From NCBI RefSeq assembly GCF_900128495.1, contig NZ_LT635801.1, positions 2,940,691-3,004,690 on the forward strand: 64,000 nt of DNA. The letters are read 5' to 3'. Under the pieces are notes generated by a model. The model saw nothing but the letters and a program-made list of their open reading frames with translations. It was not told the origin of the DNA and searched no databases. The position numbers and the translations under genes are program-made. Shown here piece after piece: positions 41,638-53,200 of the stretch. Source of the stretch: Bacteroides ilei. GTDB lineage: Bacteria > Bacteroidota > Bacteroidia > Bacteroidales > Bacteroidaceae. Every line of letters begins with the position of its first letter. The stretch's first letter is position 1.

Positions 41638-44600
41638 ATGGAAAACAACAAAGTTGTGATTTCGAATCAATTAAGTTTGACCGGTCATTTATTGAGGATT
41701 TCCTTTATCCTGTTATTTTGGATGACGGCAGTTTTTGCTTATGGTCAGGTAAAAAATGTAAAAGGACAGGTCTTTGACACCAAAGGTGAATCTGTGATTG
41801 GTGCAAGTGTCCTTGTAAAAGGAACTACAAATGGTACTATTACAGACATGGACGGTAATTTTATTTTGTCCAATGTTTCGGACGATGCTATATTACAAGT
41901 CAGTTTTGTAGGTTATGTAACCCAAGATGTACCAGTTGCCGGTAAAAGTGAAATAAAGGTTACATTGTCTGAGGATACCGAGACTTTGGATGAGGTTGTT
42001 GTAATCGGTTATGGTTCAGTGAAGAAGAGTACACTTACCGGTGCTGTTTCTAAAATGAATTCCAATAGCATCAAGGATCGTCCGATGGCACGTGCCGAGA
42101 GTGCGTTGCAAGGACAATTAGCCGGTGTTACAGTACGTACGACGACAGGTGAACCGGGTGCTGACCTCCAGATCCGTGTCCGTGGTGCAGCTTCTGTAAA
42201 TGCAAATTCTGATCCGTTGTATGTTGTAGACGGTGTTCCCATGACTACTTTAAGTGGATTGAATCCAAGTGATATAGCTTCCATTGAAGTGTTGAAAGAT
42301 GCTGCATCTTCTGCTATCTATGGTTCCCGCGGTTCGAATGGCGTAGTTATTGTAAGTACTAAGAAAGGTAAGGATGGTAAGGCAAAGGTTTCATTTAATG
42401 CCAGTTTCGGATTTCAGACACTGGAGAAGAAGCTTGATGTGTTGAGCGCCACGGAATGGATGGAATTCAGGACCCGTTGGAATGATGCCAACTATTTGGC
42501 TTTAGCAAAGGATAAGGGAATTACTGGTGCAAGCATTAAGGATGACAGTGCAACCCGTTTGGCTAATTTGGGTATTGAAGCTGGTTCGGCCAAGGCTTTT
42601 GAAGTAGTTAATGACGATCGCTGGTTCAACTATTTAAGTCAGGATATGCGTGATTCACATACTTATACATATAATCCGGAAGAACTTTCCTTGTTGGACT
42701 GGCAGGATGAATTTTTCCGTAATGGTATTGTACAGGATTATAGCCTGAATGTTTCCGGTGGGACAGATAATACATCTTATTTGTTTTCCGGAGGATACAT
42801 GAATCAGGAAGGTATTGTAACTGGTACTGATTATGAACGTTTTTCTTTCCGTGCAAATGTTGAATCAAAGATTAACAATTATGTCAGTATGGGTATAAAT
42901 CTGGCTCCGACTTATATTGTAACAAATGGATCGGGAAGAGCAAATGGTAAGGATGCACAGGTACATAAAGCTCTTGCCGCTACTCCTGTTTCTGAACCGG
43001 GAGTAGGTTATATGGTTAATGTAGAGCCTAACAACCTGTATGACTGGGCCGGAAGTACTTCAAGTCCAAGTTATGTAATGAATACTAATATCAATCAGAA
43101 GAGAATGTTACGTATGACAGGAAATGCGTTTGTACGTATTACTCCTATTAAGGATTTGAGAATTGAATTATCGGCTGCGGCCAATTATTATGATCTGGAC
43201 GGAAATACTTATGATTTTACAAGTACCACTTCCAAATGGGATCAAGGTGAAGGTCAGAATTCATCTGGAGGTCATACAACAGCCCGTCAATGGACAACAT
43301 TATTACAGGCTGTAGCTAATTATGATCATAATTTCGGTGACCATGGATTGAGCCTGATGGCTGGTTTTTCTTCTGAAAGATCAAATTTGGGATTTGAAAC
43401 GGAACAGACTTTCAAGTATCCATTCCCCAACGATGCTATAACCGGATCTTTTGACGGGAGCAAGGTTTCTGCAAATAAAAATACCGTGTCGGAACTTACA
43501 CCGAACAAGTTATTGTCTGCTTTCGGACGTGTACAATATAATTACGCTGAAAAATATATGATTTCTGCAAGTTTGCGTTATGATGGTGGTTCTGTTTTTG
43601 GCTCTAACAATAAGTGGGGTATGTTTCCTGCGGTATCTGGTGGATGGTTAGTTTCGAATGAAAAGTTTTTCAGCGACTGGGCACCTGAATGGTGGAATAC
43701 ATTGAAGTTGAGGGCCAGTTACGGTGTAACCGGTAATAATTCGATTAGTAGTACTGCTGCATATGCTACATTGACAAATGCTGTCTATGCCGGTAATTCC
43801 GGATATTATACTGCTACGTTAGGTAATAAGGATCTGGGTTGGGAAAAGACTCATAGTACAGATGTTGCTATTGATTTGGGATTTATGAAAAACCGGATCC
43901 AGTTATCTTTGGACTGGTATACCAAAAATACTACCGATTTGTTGTACCAGGTTCCGGTAGAAGGTGCATCGGGCTTTACTACTATTTGGGATAATTTAGG
44001 TGATATTCATAACGAGGGTTTTGAGATAGAATTAAATACACATAATCTGACTGGTGAATTTACGTGGGATACATCATTCAATATGTCGTACAATAAGAAT
44101 GAAGTGAAATCCATCGGTAAAGATGATACGCCTATTTATTCCGGATTCGACAAGAATAACCCTTCAAATATTTTATGTGTAGGTAAGCCAATCAATACAT
44201 TCTATATGTATGATGCCATTGGTGTATGGCAGAGTCAGGCGGAAATCGATGCATATAGTGCTGCTCACGGTAACCAGCCTGTGACGTTTGAAGGTAAACA
44301 GATTGTTCCTGGCGATATCCGTTATCGTGATGTGAATAATGACGGTAAGTTTGATAAGGATAATGATAGGGATTATTTAGGAAGTCCTACTCCTAAATTT
44401 ATATTCGGTATGACCAATACTTTTACTTATAAGAACTTTGATTTGTCGGTTTTGTTGACGGCGCAGACTGGTGGAAGTATATTTGGTGTTCTGGGACGTG
44501 CTATTGACCGTCCGGGTATGGGTGCCAAAAGTAATGTAATGGGATGTTGGAGAGATGCCTGGTGGTCGGAAGATGAACCAGGAAACGGCAAAGTTCCTTA

Positions 44601-44907
44601 TATCTTGAGTACGACAACCGGTACTACACTTGATTCCCGTTGGTTGTATTCTTCTAATTATTTACGTATAAAGAATTTAACTTTAGGGTATAAACTTCCG
44701 ATTAATCCTAAATTCATTTCTTATGCACGTATTTATGTATCTATCGAAAATTTGGCCAAATGGGATAGTTATTATGGAGGATTTTCTCCTGAATCGGCCA
44801 ATGCAGGTGTGAGTGACGCCCCTGGTGGAGCTAGTGCATTGGGTTTGGATTACGGAGGTTATCCATTGGCCCGTACATTCACTTTTGGTATTAATGTCAA
44901 CTTCTAA
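41638..44907 (+). CDS. SusC/RagA-family TonB-dependent outer-membrane transporter
   Basis: This is a 1089-residue protein. A signal-anchor-like leader (to about residue 37) is followed by a carboxypeptidase-regulatory-like domain (VKGQVFDTKGESVIGASVLVKGTT, about 40-115), a TonB-box-type segment (LDEVVVIGYGSVKKSTLTGAV), a plug domain (VRGAASVNANSDPLYVVDGVPM), and a 22-strand barrel ending in an aromatic-terminated strand (FTFGINVNF). It imports oligosaccharides across the outer membrane with SusD as lid. It starts 43 bp after the original GH28 stop, so GH28-susC-susD was probably one operon before the IS landed. The substrate is inferred to be pectic from GH28. Confidence 0.95.
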   Translation: MENNKVVISNQLSLTGHLLRISFILLFWMTAVFAYGQVKNVKGQVFDTKGESVIGASVLVKGTTNGTITDMDGNFILSNVSDDAILQVSFVGYVTQDVPVAGKSEIKVTLSEDTETLDEVVVIGYGSVKKSTLTGAVSKMNSNSIKDRPMARAESALQGQLAGVTVRTTTGEPGADLQIRVRGAASVNANSDPLYVVDGVPMTTLSGLNPSDIASIEVLKDAASSAIYGSRGSNGVVIVSTKKGKDGKAKVSFNASFGFQTLEKKLDVLSATEWMEFRTRWNDANYLALAKDKGITGASIKDDSATRLANLGIEAGSAKAFEVVNDDRWFNYLSQDMRDSHTYTYNPEELSLLDWQDEFFRNGIVQDYSLNVSGGTDNTSYLFSGGYMNQEGIVTGTDYERFSFRANVESKINNYVSMGINLAPTYIVTNGSGRANGKDAQVHKALAATPVSEPGVGYMVNVEPNNLYDWAGSTSSPSYVMNTNINQKRMLRMTGNAFVRITPIKDLRIELSAAANYYDLDGNTYDFTSTTSKWDQGEGQNSSGGHTTARQWTTLLQAVANYDHNFGDHGLSLMAGFSSERSNLGFETEQTFKYPFPNDAITGSFDGSKVSANKNTVSELTPNKLLSAFGRVQYNYAEKYMISASLRYDGGSVFGSNNKWGMFPAVSGGWLVSNEKFFSDWAPEWWNTLKLRASYGVTGNNSISSTAAYATLTNAVYAGNSGYYTATLGNKDLGWEKTHSTDVAIDLGFMKNRIQLSLDWYTKNTTDLLYQVPVEGASGFTTIWDNLGDIHNEGFEIELNTHNLTGEFTWDTSFNMSYNKNEVKSIGKDDTPIYSGFDKNNPSNILCVGKPINTFYMYDAIGVWQSQAEIDAYSAAHGNQPVTFEGKQIVPGDIRYRDVNNDGKFDKDNDRDYLGSPTPKFIFGMTNTFTYKNFDLSVLLTAQTGGSIFGVLGRAIDRPGMGAKSNVMGCWRDAWWSEDEPGNGKVPYILSTTTGTTLDSRWLYSSNYLRIKNLTLGYKLPINPKFISYARIYVSIENLAKWDSYYGGFSPESANAGVSDAPGGASALGLDYGGYPLARTFTFGINVNF

Positions 44908-44915
44908 CTTTTAAA

Positions 44916-46565
44916 ATGAAAATTATGTTTAGATTAAGAAATATTTTATGGCTTGGCTTCTTATCATTGGCTTTGTTTTCATGTGAAGATTATCTTGATA
45001 CTCCACCTGTAGATACTTTAGGAACAGAAAATTTCTATAAGACGGCGGCTCAGTCAGAACAGGCTATTGTCGGTATTTATGCTGATTTGAGGGATGTCCA
45101 TAATGAAACTTATTTATATATGTCGGAATGTCGTTCGGATAATGCCTGGACAAATCCACGTCCGGACGGACTACGTGATTATGCCGAAATAGGCGCATTT
45201 AGGGCGAATGATGAATTGGCGACTTTTAATGACGCATGGAATACCTGGTATAAGCTGATTTATGATGCGAATGTTGCTTTAAGTAAAATTCCAGGATGTA
45301 CCTTCAATGATGAGAAGGTTAAGCAACAGTTTATTAATGAGGCTCATTTCTTGAGAGGATGGGCATATTTTGAACTGGCACGTTTATTTGGTAATATTCC
45401 AATGGTAGTCCAACCTGTTTCCCCCGCTGAAATCAAGACGATAGGCCAGTCGTCAGCCCGCGAGATTATCGATCAGGTAGTGATTCCAGATTTGAAGGAA
45501 GCCTTGAATTTACCTTATACTGAAAAGATGCTCGATTCAAACGGTAATTCTATTTCTACTCAGGGCCGCGCTGACAAGATGGCTGCAACGGCGATGCTTG
45601 CACGGGTATACATGACATTGACTGGATTTCCTTATAATGATAATTCGGCGAAGTCTGAGGCTAAAAAATATTTGCAGGAGGTATTGGATTATTCAAAAAG
45701 TAACGGTGATAAATTCTGGGCTCCGACATTAGATGAATGGAGAAAACAATGGATTCCAAGTACTGACTATTATAATAAATATTCGATTTTTGCCATTCAG
45801 TATCGTGCAGGAGGTAGTGGTAATCCGGCGTTATTCAATTATACGGCGCAACTCCCTCCTTCTTATACCGACCAGCGTTTTTTCAGTAATCAGATTTATG
45901 TGGAAAAGAGTCTGGAATATGAATTTGAACGGACTTTCTCAAACGGACAGAAAGATGGTCGCGGTGAGGGCTTTTCAACTTTGATAGGTTTTGAAAAAGA
46001 AGGTAATACCCAGGCATATACGAATGATAAAGATTTTGTAACAGTCGATGGTCAAAATGTAGAAGTATATACCAAAACCATGATTTATAAGTATCTCCCT
46101 ACCAAACGGAAGATAGCAGCTTTAGGAATGTCCTTGAATCCGGAAGAAAATATGTTGGATTATAATGACTGGCCAGTCAACTATCCGGTATTGCGTCTGG
46201 AGGATATGATGTTACTGTATGCCGAACTTTTGGCTGACGAGGGTAATGTAACTGAAGCCATGTCTTATGTCAATAAAATCCGTGAGCGTGCCGGTTGTGA
46301 TCCTGAAACAGCTTCCAGTAAGGATGAGGCTTTGAAATACATCAAGCGTGAACGTAGAATCGAATTAATGGGTGAAGGTATACGTTGGTTTGACCAGATA
46401 CGTTATGGGACATGGAAACAGGATATTTGTGACATGTTCGACCGTTATCATAATCCGGATGGTATGGATAAGGCCAATGTGAAAGACGGATATTATCTCT
46501 ATCCTATTCCATTGAACCAGATAAATGTAACTCCCGGATTATATAAGCAGAATGCGGATTATTGA
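44916..46565 (+). CDS. SusD/RagB-family glycan-binding lipoprotein
   Basis: This 549-residue surface lipoprotein has a lipobox (SLALFSC) with the lipidated Cys near residue 23. The N-terminal EDYLDTPPVDTLGTENFYKTAAQSEQA and the helical TPR-like HFLRGWAYFELARLFGNIPMV are typical, as is the C-terminal IRERAGCDPETASSKDEALKYIKRERRIELMGEGIRWFDQIR. It pairs with SusC, 8 bp upstream. It is the last gene of the locus: no surface-glycan-binding protein or enzyme follows, only a terminator. Confidence 0.95.
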   Translation: MKIMFRLRNILWLGFLSLALFSCEDYLDTPPVDTLGTENFYKTAAQSEQAIVGIYADLRDVHNETYLYMSECRSDNAWTNPRPDGLRDYAEIGAFRANDELATFNDAWNTWYKLIYDANVALSKIPGCTFNDEKVKQQFINEAHFLRGWAYFELARLFGNIPMVVQPVSPAEIKTIGQSSAREIIDQVVIPDLKEALNLPYTEKMLDSNGNSISTQGRADKMAATAMLARVYMTLTGFPYNDNSAKSEAKKYLQEVLDYSKSNGDKFWAPTLDEWRKQWIPSTDYYNKYSIFAIQYRAGGSGNPALFNYTAQLPPSYTDQRFFSNQIYVEKSLEYEFERTFSNGQKDGRGEGFSTLIGFEKEGNTQAYTNDKDFVTVDGQNVEVYTKTMIYKYLPTKRKIAALGMSLNPEENMLDYNDWPVNYPVLRLEDMMLLYAELLADEGNVTEAMSYVNKIRERAGCDPETASSKDEALKYIKRERRIELMGEGIRWFDQIRYGTWKQDICDMFDRYHNPDGMDKANVKDGYYLYPIPLNQINVTPGLYKQNADY

Positions 46566-46642
46566 TAAAATGATGTCTATGGCGGTTCAGGTTAATTTTA
46601 AAGAGGTTTGAAAATTATCTTGAGCAGTTAAAAATTAATATA

Positions 46643-46690
46643 AAAAGAGTCCTATCAAACTCTATTCGGGTAATGATAGGACTCTTTTCC
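46643..46690. terminator. Bidirectional terminator after susD / mutS
   Basis: A perfect 15-bp stem (46643-46657, 46674-46688) with A and T runs on its arms lies between the convergent susD and mutS genes. Confidence 0.88.
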
Positions 46691-46697
46691 ATTTGGC

Positions 46698-49331
46698 TTA
46701 CTTCCCTCCTACTATTTTTTTTATTTCATTGAGTTTGTTCAGTGCTTCAATTGGTGTAAGGGTATTTATGTCCAAATGAAGAATTTCGTCACGTATCTGG
46801 CATAGCACAGGATCGTCGAGTTGGAAGAAACTGAGTTGTACTCCATCCGTTTGCGATGTTTTTGATGACGATATTTTGTTACGGGTAGAAGAAGAAATGC
46901 CTTCTTGCCTGTTTTCTTTTTCCAGTTGGTGTAGAATTTCATCGGCACGTTTGACTATCGATTTAGGCATTCCGGCCATACGGGCTACATGGATACCGAA
47001 AGAATGTTCGCTTCCTCCCCTCTCCAGTTTACGGAGGAAAATAACTTTGTTGTCTATCTCTTTTACAGATACATTGTAATTCTTGATGCGGGGGAAGATT
47101 TCTTCCATATCGTTCAGTTCATGATAATGGGTGGCGAACAGTGTTCGGGCTCTTGCACGTTTATGCTCATGTATGTGTTCTACAATGGCCCAGGCAATGG
47201 AGATGCCGTCGTATGTAGATGTTCCTCTCCCCAGTTCGTCGAAGAGTACAAGGCTATGCGGAGACAGGTTATTCAGGATATTGGCAGCTTCATTCATTTC
47301 TACCATGAAGGTGGATTCACCTACCGAAATGTTATCACTAGCTCCTACACGGGTAAAGATTTTGTCGACCAGACCGATATGTGCACTTTCTGCCGGGACA
47401 AAACAACCTATCTGTGCTAATAAGGTTATGAGCGCTGTTTGACGGAGCAATGCGGATTTGCCGGCCATATTGGGACCTGTAATGATAATGATCTGCTGTG
47501 TTTCCGTATCCAGATATACATCGTTTGCTATGTATTTTTCTCCTACCGGCAATTGTTTCTCAATTACGGGATGACGTCCTTGCCTGATGTCCAGAATATC
47601 GTCATCGGCCACGACCGGACGGATGTACCGGTTTGCTTTTGCTATATTGGCAAAAGAAAGGAGGCAGTCAAGACGGGCTATTTGGGTAGCGTTTATCTGG
47701 ATGGCAGGGATGAACTCGGACAGCTCTCCTACCAGTTCGTTGTAAAGGCGTGTTTCCAGAATCAGGATTTTGTCTTCCGCTCCCAGAATTTTTTCTTCAT
47801 ACTCTTTCAGTTCTTGGGTGATGTAACGTTCTGCATTGACCAGTGTCTGTTTGCGTATCCAGTTGGACGGTACTTTATCTTTGTGGGCATTTCTAACTTC
47901 AATGTAGTATCCAAATACATTGTTATAAGCTATCTTCAAGCTTGGAATGCCGGTCAGTTCACTTTCACGTTGTTGGATTTGCAACAAATAGTCTTTGCCC
48001 GAATAAGAGATATGACGTAATTCGTCCAGTTCTTCATTGACTCCATCTGCAATCACTCCTCCTTTATTTACCAGTAACGGTGGGTCATTGTTTATTTCTT
48101 TGGCAATCTTGTCACGGATAGATACACAAAGGTTGAGTTGTTCTCCGATACGGCGCAAACTTTCATTTTCGGCGTTCAGGCAAGCGTTTTTAATGGGCTC
48201 AATGGCCTGTAAGGCTACTTTAAGTTGCACCACTTCTCTCGGCGAGATCCGTCCCACGGCAGCTTTGGATATTATACGTTCCAGGTCACCTATCAGATGC
48301 AGTTTTTCCTCAATAAAGTCCTTGAATTCGGGTTCACGGAAAAAATATTCCACAACGTCCAGCCGTTCGTTGATAGGTTTCACGTCCTTTAGAGGAAAAA
48401 CGATCCAGCGTTTGAGCATACGAGCTCCCATCGGGCTGATGGTGTGGTCAATGACATCGAGCAGGCTGGTTCCACCCTCGTTCATGCTGGTGAGCAATTC
48501 CAGACTACGTACTGTAAATTTATCCAGCCTTACATAACGGTCTTCTTCAATACGTGCCAATGACGTGATATGACTGATTTGGTAATGCTGTGTCATATCC
48601 AGGTATTGTAGAATGGCTCCAGCGGCAATGATACCGTTTTTCAGGTGTTCTACACCGAATCCTTTCAAGTTCTTTGTTTCGAAATGTTTCAGTAGTTTTT
48701 CGCGTGCCGAAGCTTCTGTAAATATCCAGTCATCCAGTTCGAATGTGAAGAATTTGTTTCCGAAGTTACCTTCGAACATCGGTTTTTTGCCGCGTTCGAA
48801 CAATACTTCCTTGGGAGCGAAATTATTCAAAAGTTTATCTATGTAGTCGAAAGGACCTTCGGCCGTGAGAAATTCACCGGTGGATATATCCAGAAATGCT
48901 ATACCACAGGCATTTTTCCCGAAATGGATGGCAGCCAGGAAATTGTTTTCTTTGTATGACAGTACATTGTCGCTAATGGCTATACCGGGAGTGACCAATT
49001 CAGTGATACCGCGCTTTACCAGTTTTTTAGTTGTTTTCGGATCTTCCAGTTGGTCGCAAATGGCTACACGACGTCCTGCACGGATTAATTTAGGTAGGTA
49101 TGTGTCAAGTGCATGATGAGGGAAACCGGCCATTTCTACGGTCTTGCTTTGTCCGTTGGCGCGTTTGGTCAGTGTAATTCCCAATATTTCGGAAGCTGTT
49201 ACGGCATCTTCCGAATAGGTTTCATAAAAGTCTCCACAACGGAACAGCATGATTGCATCGGGGGGTTTGGCCTTCAAATCAAAATATTGTTTCATCATGG
49301 GGGTCAATACCACATCATTATCTTTAGCCAC
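46698..49331 (-). CDS. mutS: DNA mismatch repair protein MutS
   Basis: This 877-residue MutS1 has the mismatch-reading motif GDFYETY near the N-terminus, connector and lever domains, and the ATPase with Walker A GPNMAGKS near residue 620, Walker B region [16 protein letters not shown], and [11 protein letters not shown]. The C-terminal tail is short. It recognises mispairs and recruits MutL; mutL is not in this window. The first codon of the chosen frame is GTG; the family aligns from [14 protein letters not shown], so the exact start is uncertain by about ten residues. Confidence 0.96.
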   Translation of the reverse strand: MAKDNDVVLTPMMKQYFDLKAKPPDAIMLFRCGDFYETYSEDAVTASEILGITLTKRANGQSKTVEMAGFPHHALDTYLPKLIRAGRRVAICDQLEDPKTTKKLVKRGITELVTPGIAISDNVLSYKENNFLAAIHFGKNACGIAFLDISTGEFLTAEGPFDYIDKLLNNFAPKEVLFERGKKPMFEGNFGNKFFTFELDDWIFTEASAREKLLKHFETKNLKGFGVEHLKNGIIAAGAILQYLDMTQHYQISHITSLARIEEDRYVRLDKFTVRSLELLTSMNEGGTSLLDVIDHTISPMGARMLKRWIVFPLKDVKPINERLDVVEYFFREPEFKDFIEEKLHLIGDLERIISKAAVGRISPREVVQLKVALQAIEPIKNACLNAENESLRRIGEQLNLCVSIRDKIAKEINNDPPLLVNKGGVIADGVNEELDELRHISYSGKDYLLQIQQRESELTGIPSLKIAYNNVFGYYIEVRNAHKDKVPSNWIRKQTLVNAERYITQELKEYEEKILGAEDKILILETRLYNELVGELSEFIPAIQINATQIARLDCLLSFANIAKANRYIRPVVADDDILDIRQGRHPVIEKQLPVGEKYIANDVYLDTETQQIIIITGPNMAGKSALLRQTALITLLAQIGCFVPAESAHIGLVDKIFTRVGASDNISVGESTFMVEMNEAANILNNLSPHSLVLFDELGRGTSTYDGISIAWAIVEHIHEHKRARARTLFATHYHELNDMEEIFPRIKNYNVSVKEIDNKVIFLRKLERGGSEHSFGIHVARMAGMPKSIVKRADEILHQLEKENRQEGISSSTRNKISSSKTSQTDGVQLSFFQLDDPVLCQIRDEILHLDINTLTPIEALNKLNEIKKIVGGK

Positions 49332-49471
49332 AATTATGTCCTTTCTTCTTTTTTAGTTTTGAATAAACGGTTTAACAGAGCAAAGATACTTTAAAAAAGT
49401 GGGAATGGGAGTATACACAAGCAGAATAAAATGTGTATTTTCGTGAAATTGTTTAATGATAAAATTGTGAT

Positions 49472-49978
49472 ATGAAAGAATTGAAAGTCTCGGATCTGAA
49501 AGATAACATGTTCAATGCTATCGGTGATGAATGGATGTTGGTTACCGCCGGAACTCCGGAGAAGTTTAATATGATGACTGCCAGTTGGGGAGGTGTCGGT
49601 GTCTTGTGGGCAAAACCTGTCGCTTTTATTTTTATCCGTCCGGAGCGTTATACGTATGAGTTCATTGAGAACGGTGACGGTGTTACTCTTTCTTTTTTAG
49701 GTGAAGAACATAAAGGGATACATAGTATTTGTGGAGCCCGTTCGGGACGTGACATTGACAAAGTTGAGGCCACAGGCTTGAAACCGTTCGTTACAGCCGG
49801 TGGGAATATCGGCTATGAGCAGGCACGTATGGTTCTGGAGTGTAGAAAACTTTATGCTGATATGATTGATCCTGAAAATTTTATAGACAAATCATTGGTT
49901 TCACGTTGGTATGGTGGGGAGCATGGCAATTTCCATAAAATGTATGTCCTTGAAATAGAGCATGTATGGGTTAAATGA
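49472..49978 (+). CDS. Flavin reductase-like FMN-binding protein
   Basis: This 168-residue protein has the flavin-reductase split barrel. The segments WMLVTAGTPEKFNMMTASWGG, PVAFIFIRPERYTYEFIE and FTAGGNIGYEQARMVLECRKLY-like blocks (here FVTAGGNIGYEQ) fit small FMN-binding reductases of anaerobes. It probably binds FMN as a dimer and passes electrons to an unknown acceptor. It stands alone, upstream of a shared terminator with tRNA-Gln. Confidence 0.85.
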   Translation: MKELKVSDLKDNMFNAIGDEWMLVTAGTPEKFNMMTASWGGVGVLWAKPVAFIFIRPERYTYEFIENGDGVTLSFLGEEHKGIHSICGARSGRDIDKVEATGLKPFVTAGGNIGYEQARMVLECRKLYADMIDPENFIDKSLVSRWYGGEHGNFHKMYVLEIEHVWVK

Positions 49979-49990
49979 AAAGATAATACA

Positions 49991-50030
49991 TAAAAAAAGC
50001 CCTGAAAATATGATTCTCAGGGCTTTTTTA
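49991..50030. terminator. Bidirectional terminator (flavin reductase / tRNA-Gln)
   Basis: The stem AAAAAAGCCCTGA/TCAGGGCTTTTTT lies around an 11-nt loop. It ends the flavin reductase transcript on the plus strand and the tRNA-Gln transcript on the minus strand. Confidence 0.9.
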
Positions 50031-50032
50031 TG

Positions 50033-50103
50033 TTGGACTACCAGGATTCGAACCTGGACAAACAGAACCAAAACCTGTTGTGCTGCCATTACACCATAGT
50101 CCA
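50033..50103 (-). tRNA. tRNA-Gln (TTG)
   Basis: The 71-nt cloverleaf has acceptor TGGACTA/TAGTCCA, anticodon loop TTTTGGT (anticodon TTG) and T-arm CCAGGTTCGAATCCTGG. The U at position 1 is usual for tRNA-Gln. Confidence 0.95.
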
Positions 50104-50133
50104 AACATTAATCGTTTTCCTCAGAAAACGCTG

Positions 50134-50166
50134 CAAAGATAAATGTTTTCGTTGATATATTCCAAA
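50134..50166 (-). promoter_or_regulatory. Promoter of tRNA-Gln
   Basis: On the minus strand TTTG (50163-50166), a 21-nt spacer and TATCTTTG (50134-50141) lie 30 nt upstream of the tRNA. Confidence 0.7.
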
Positions 50167-50193
50167 TCTTTTTTAGTTTTTTTTCTTTATCAC

Positions 50194-50201
50194 TATCTTT
50201 G
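50194..50201 (+). promoter_or_regulatory. Candidate -7 element (TATCTTTG) of the tricorn-like protease gene
   Basis: TATCTTTG matches TAnnTTTG and ends 23 nt before the ATG at 50225, which supports that start. No -33 TTTG is seen in the T-rich stretch upstream. Confidence 0.45.
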
Positions 50202-50224
50202 TGATAGGTATTAAAGATGAGTTT

Positions 50225-53200
50225 ATGAAAAAGTTTTTATTGAGTTTGGTTTTGGGGGCAGGCGCTGTTTCCGGATGGGCTTTTACTCCACTTTGGATGC
50301 GTGACGTCCAGATTTCCCCTAATGGTGAAGAAATTGTGTTTTGTTACAAAGGCGATATCTATAAAGTGAAATCGTCTGGAGGTGAAGCGGTTCGTCTTAC
50401 TTCCCAGGAATCGTATGAAGCCAATCCGATATGGTCGCCTGATGGTAGCCAGATTGCTTTTGCAAGTGACCGTTACGGTAATTTTGATCTTTTTGTCATG
50501 TCGTCTGAGGGAGGAACGGCCAGACGTCTGACAACAAATTCCGTTTCGGAGATACCTTCCACTTTTACTCCCGACGGGAAGTATGTGGTCTTCTCTGCTG
50601 CTATCCAGGATCCGGCGTCCAGTGCGTTGTTTCCGAAAACTTCGATGACAGAACTTTATAAGGTTCCGGTAGAAGGTGGAAGGACCGGACAGATTTTGGG
50701 GACTCCGGCAGAAATGGTATGTTACAGTCATTCGGGTAATTTTTTCTTATATCAGGATCAGAAAGGAGTAGAAAGCGAATGGCGTAAGCATCATACATCT
50801 TCCATTACCCGTGACGTATGGATGTATGATACGGCCAGTGGCAAACATACAAACTTGACGAACCGTCCGGGTGAGGACCGTAATCCTGTTTTGAGTCCGG
50901 ATGGAAAGAGTGTGTATTTCTTGAGTGAACGTGATAACGGTTCTTTTAATGTATATAGCTTTCCGCTGGATGAGCCAAACCGTGTCAGCCAGATAACCCG
51001 ATTTAAGACAAATCCTGTACGCTTCCTTTCTATAAGCGGAAACGGTAGGCTTTGTTATACATATGACGGTGAAATATATACCCAGACGGTGGATGGACAA
51101 CAACAGAAGGTGACGGTTTCGTTAACCCGTGATGATGTAGATTTGCCTAAGTCGTTGAGCTTTACCCGGGGAGCTACTGAGGCTGTCGTTTCTCCCGATG
51201 GAAAACAGGTAGCTTTCATTATCCGTGGTGAAGTGTTTGTCACTTCGGTAGAATATGGTACTACTAAACAGATAACCCATACTCCGGCAGCTGAAAAGGG
51301 ACTTTCATTCGGAGCAGATAACCGTACATTGGTATATGCCAGCGAACGTGACGGAAGATGGGGGTTATATACAGCTAGGATTGTACGTAAGGAGGATCCT
51401 AATTTTCCTAATGCTACTTTGATTGAAGAAGAAGCTTTGATTCCTTCCAAAGACGTTGACCGTGCTTTCCCTAAATTTTCTCCCGACGGTAAGGAAGTGG
51501 CCTTCATTGAAGGTCGTACTAAACTGATGGTGGTGAATATGGCCAGTAAACAGATTCGTCAGGTGACCGATGGTTCTACCTGGTACAATCTTTCAGGGGG
51601 ATTTGATTATAACTGGTCTCCTGACAGTAAATGGTTTACATTGGAATTTATAGGTAATAAACATGATCCGTATTCTGATGTAGGACTTGTTCGTGCCGAC
51701 GGTAAGGAGCCGATTGTCAATCTGACCAATAGCGGTTACACCAGCGGTTCTGCACGTTTTGTTATGGATGGCAATGCCATCTTGTTTACGACCGAGCGTT
51801 ATGGTATGCGTAATCATGCTTCATGGGGTTCTTTGAATGATGTTATGCTGGTGTTCTTAAATCAGGATGCCTTTGATAGATATCGTTTGAGTGAAGAAGA
51901 CTATGAGTTGCAGAAGGAACTCGAAAAGGAACAGGAAAAGTCTGCCGGTAAGAATGAGAAGGATTCCAAGAAAAAAGAAGATAAAAAGGCCGGTGAAAAC
52001 AAAGTAAAGGACATAGTTGTTGAACTGGACGGAATTGAAGACCGGATAGTCCGTGTTACTCCGAATTCTTCTCGGTTAGGTGCTGCTATTCTTTCGGAAG
52101 ACGGGGAAAAGCTTTATTATATGTCAGCTTTTGAAGGTGGGCTTGATATGTGGAAAATGGATCTCCGTAAGCATGAAACTAAACTGTTGCATAAAATGGA
52201 CGCCGGCTGGGCCAATCTTGAAATGGATAAGGACGGTAAGAATATCTTTATTTTAGGAAGCAGCAAAATGCAGAAAATGGAGGTAGCTTCTGAAAAACTT
52301 GAACCGATTACTTACAAGGCTGAGATGAAACTTGATCTGGCGGCCGAACGTGAATATATGTTTGATAATGTATGCCGGGAAGAAAAGGCCCGTTTCTATA
52401 ATGTGAATATGCATGGAGTTGATTGGGATTCCATGACTGCCATTTATCGTAAGTTCCTCCCTCATATCAATAATAATTATGATTATGCAGAAATGCTGAG
52501 TGAATTGTTGGGTGAATTGAATGTGTCTCATACCGGAGGACGTTTCTATCCGACTTTGAAATCGGACGAGACCGGTAATTTGGGACTTTTATATGACTGG
52601 AATTATGACGGTGATGGATTGCGTGTGGCTGAAGTTGTAGAGAAAGGTCCGTTCAACCATAAGAACAGTCGTGTAAAGGAAGGCACAATCATTGAAAAAA
52701 TAGATGGGACGCCTGTTACAGCCAATATGGATTATGATGTTCTGTTGAATGGAAAAGTCGGGGTCAAGACTCTTGTTTCGCTGTATGATCCTCAAAGTAA
52801 GCAACGTTGGGAGGAAGTGGTGAAACCTATTACCCGTGCAGCACTGAATGATTTGCTATATACCCGTTGGGTAAAGCAACGTGCCGCTGATGTCGAGAAA
52901 TGGTCGGGTGGCCGGTTGGGTTATGTCCATATCGAATCAATGGGTGATGAAAGTTTCCGTACTGTCTATTCTGATATTTTGGGTAAATATAATAACTGTG
53001 AAGGTATAGTTATCGATACTCGTTTTAATGGAGGTGGCCGTTTGCATGAGGATATTGAAGTTTTGTTCAGCGGCAAGAAATATTTGACTCAGGTAATCCG
53101 TGGCCGTGAAGTCTGTGATATGCCTAGCCGTCGCTGGAACAAGGCTTCTATCATGTTACAGTGTGAGGCTAATTATTCGAATGCGCATGGTACTCCATGG

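Noticed and set aside
38084..46690. tRNA-Asp as integration site of a genomic island carrying GH28-susCD
   Set aside because: No repeat of the tRNA 3' end was found downstream and no integrase is present.
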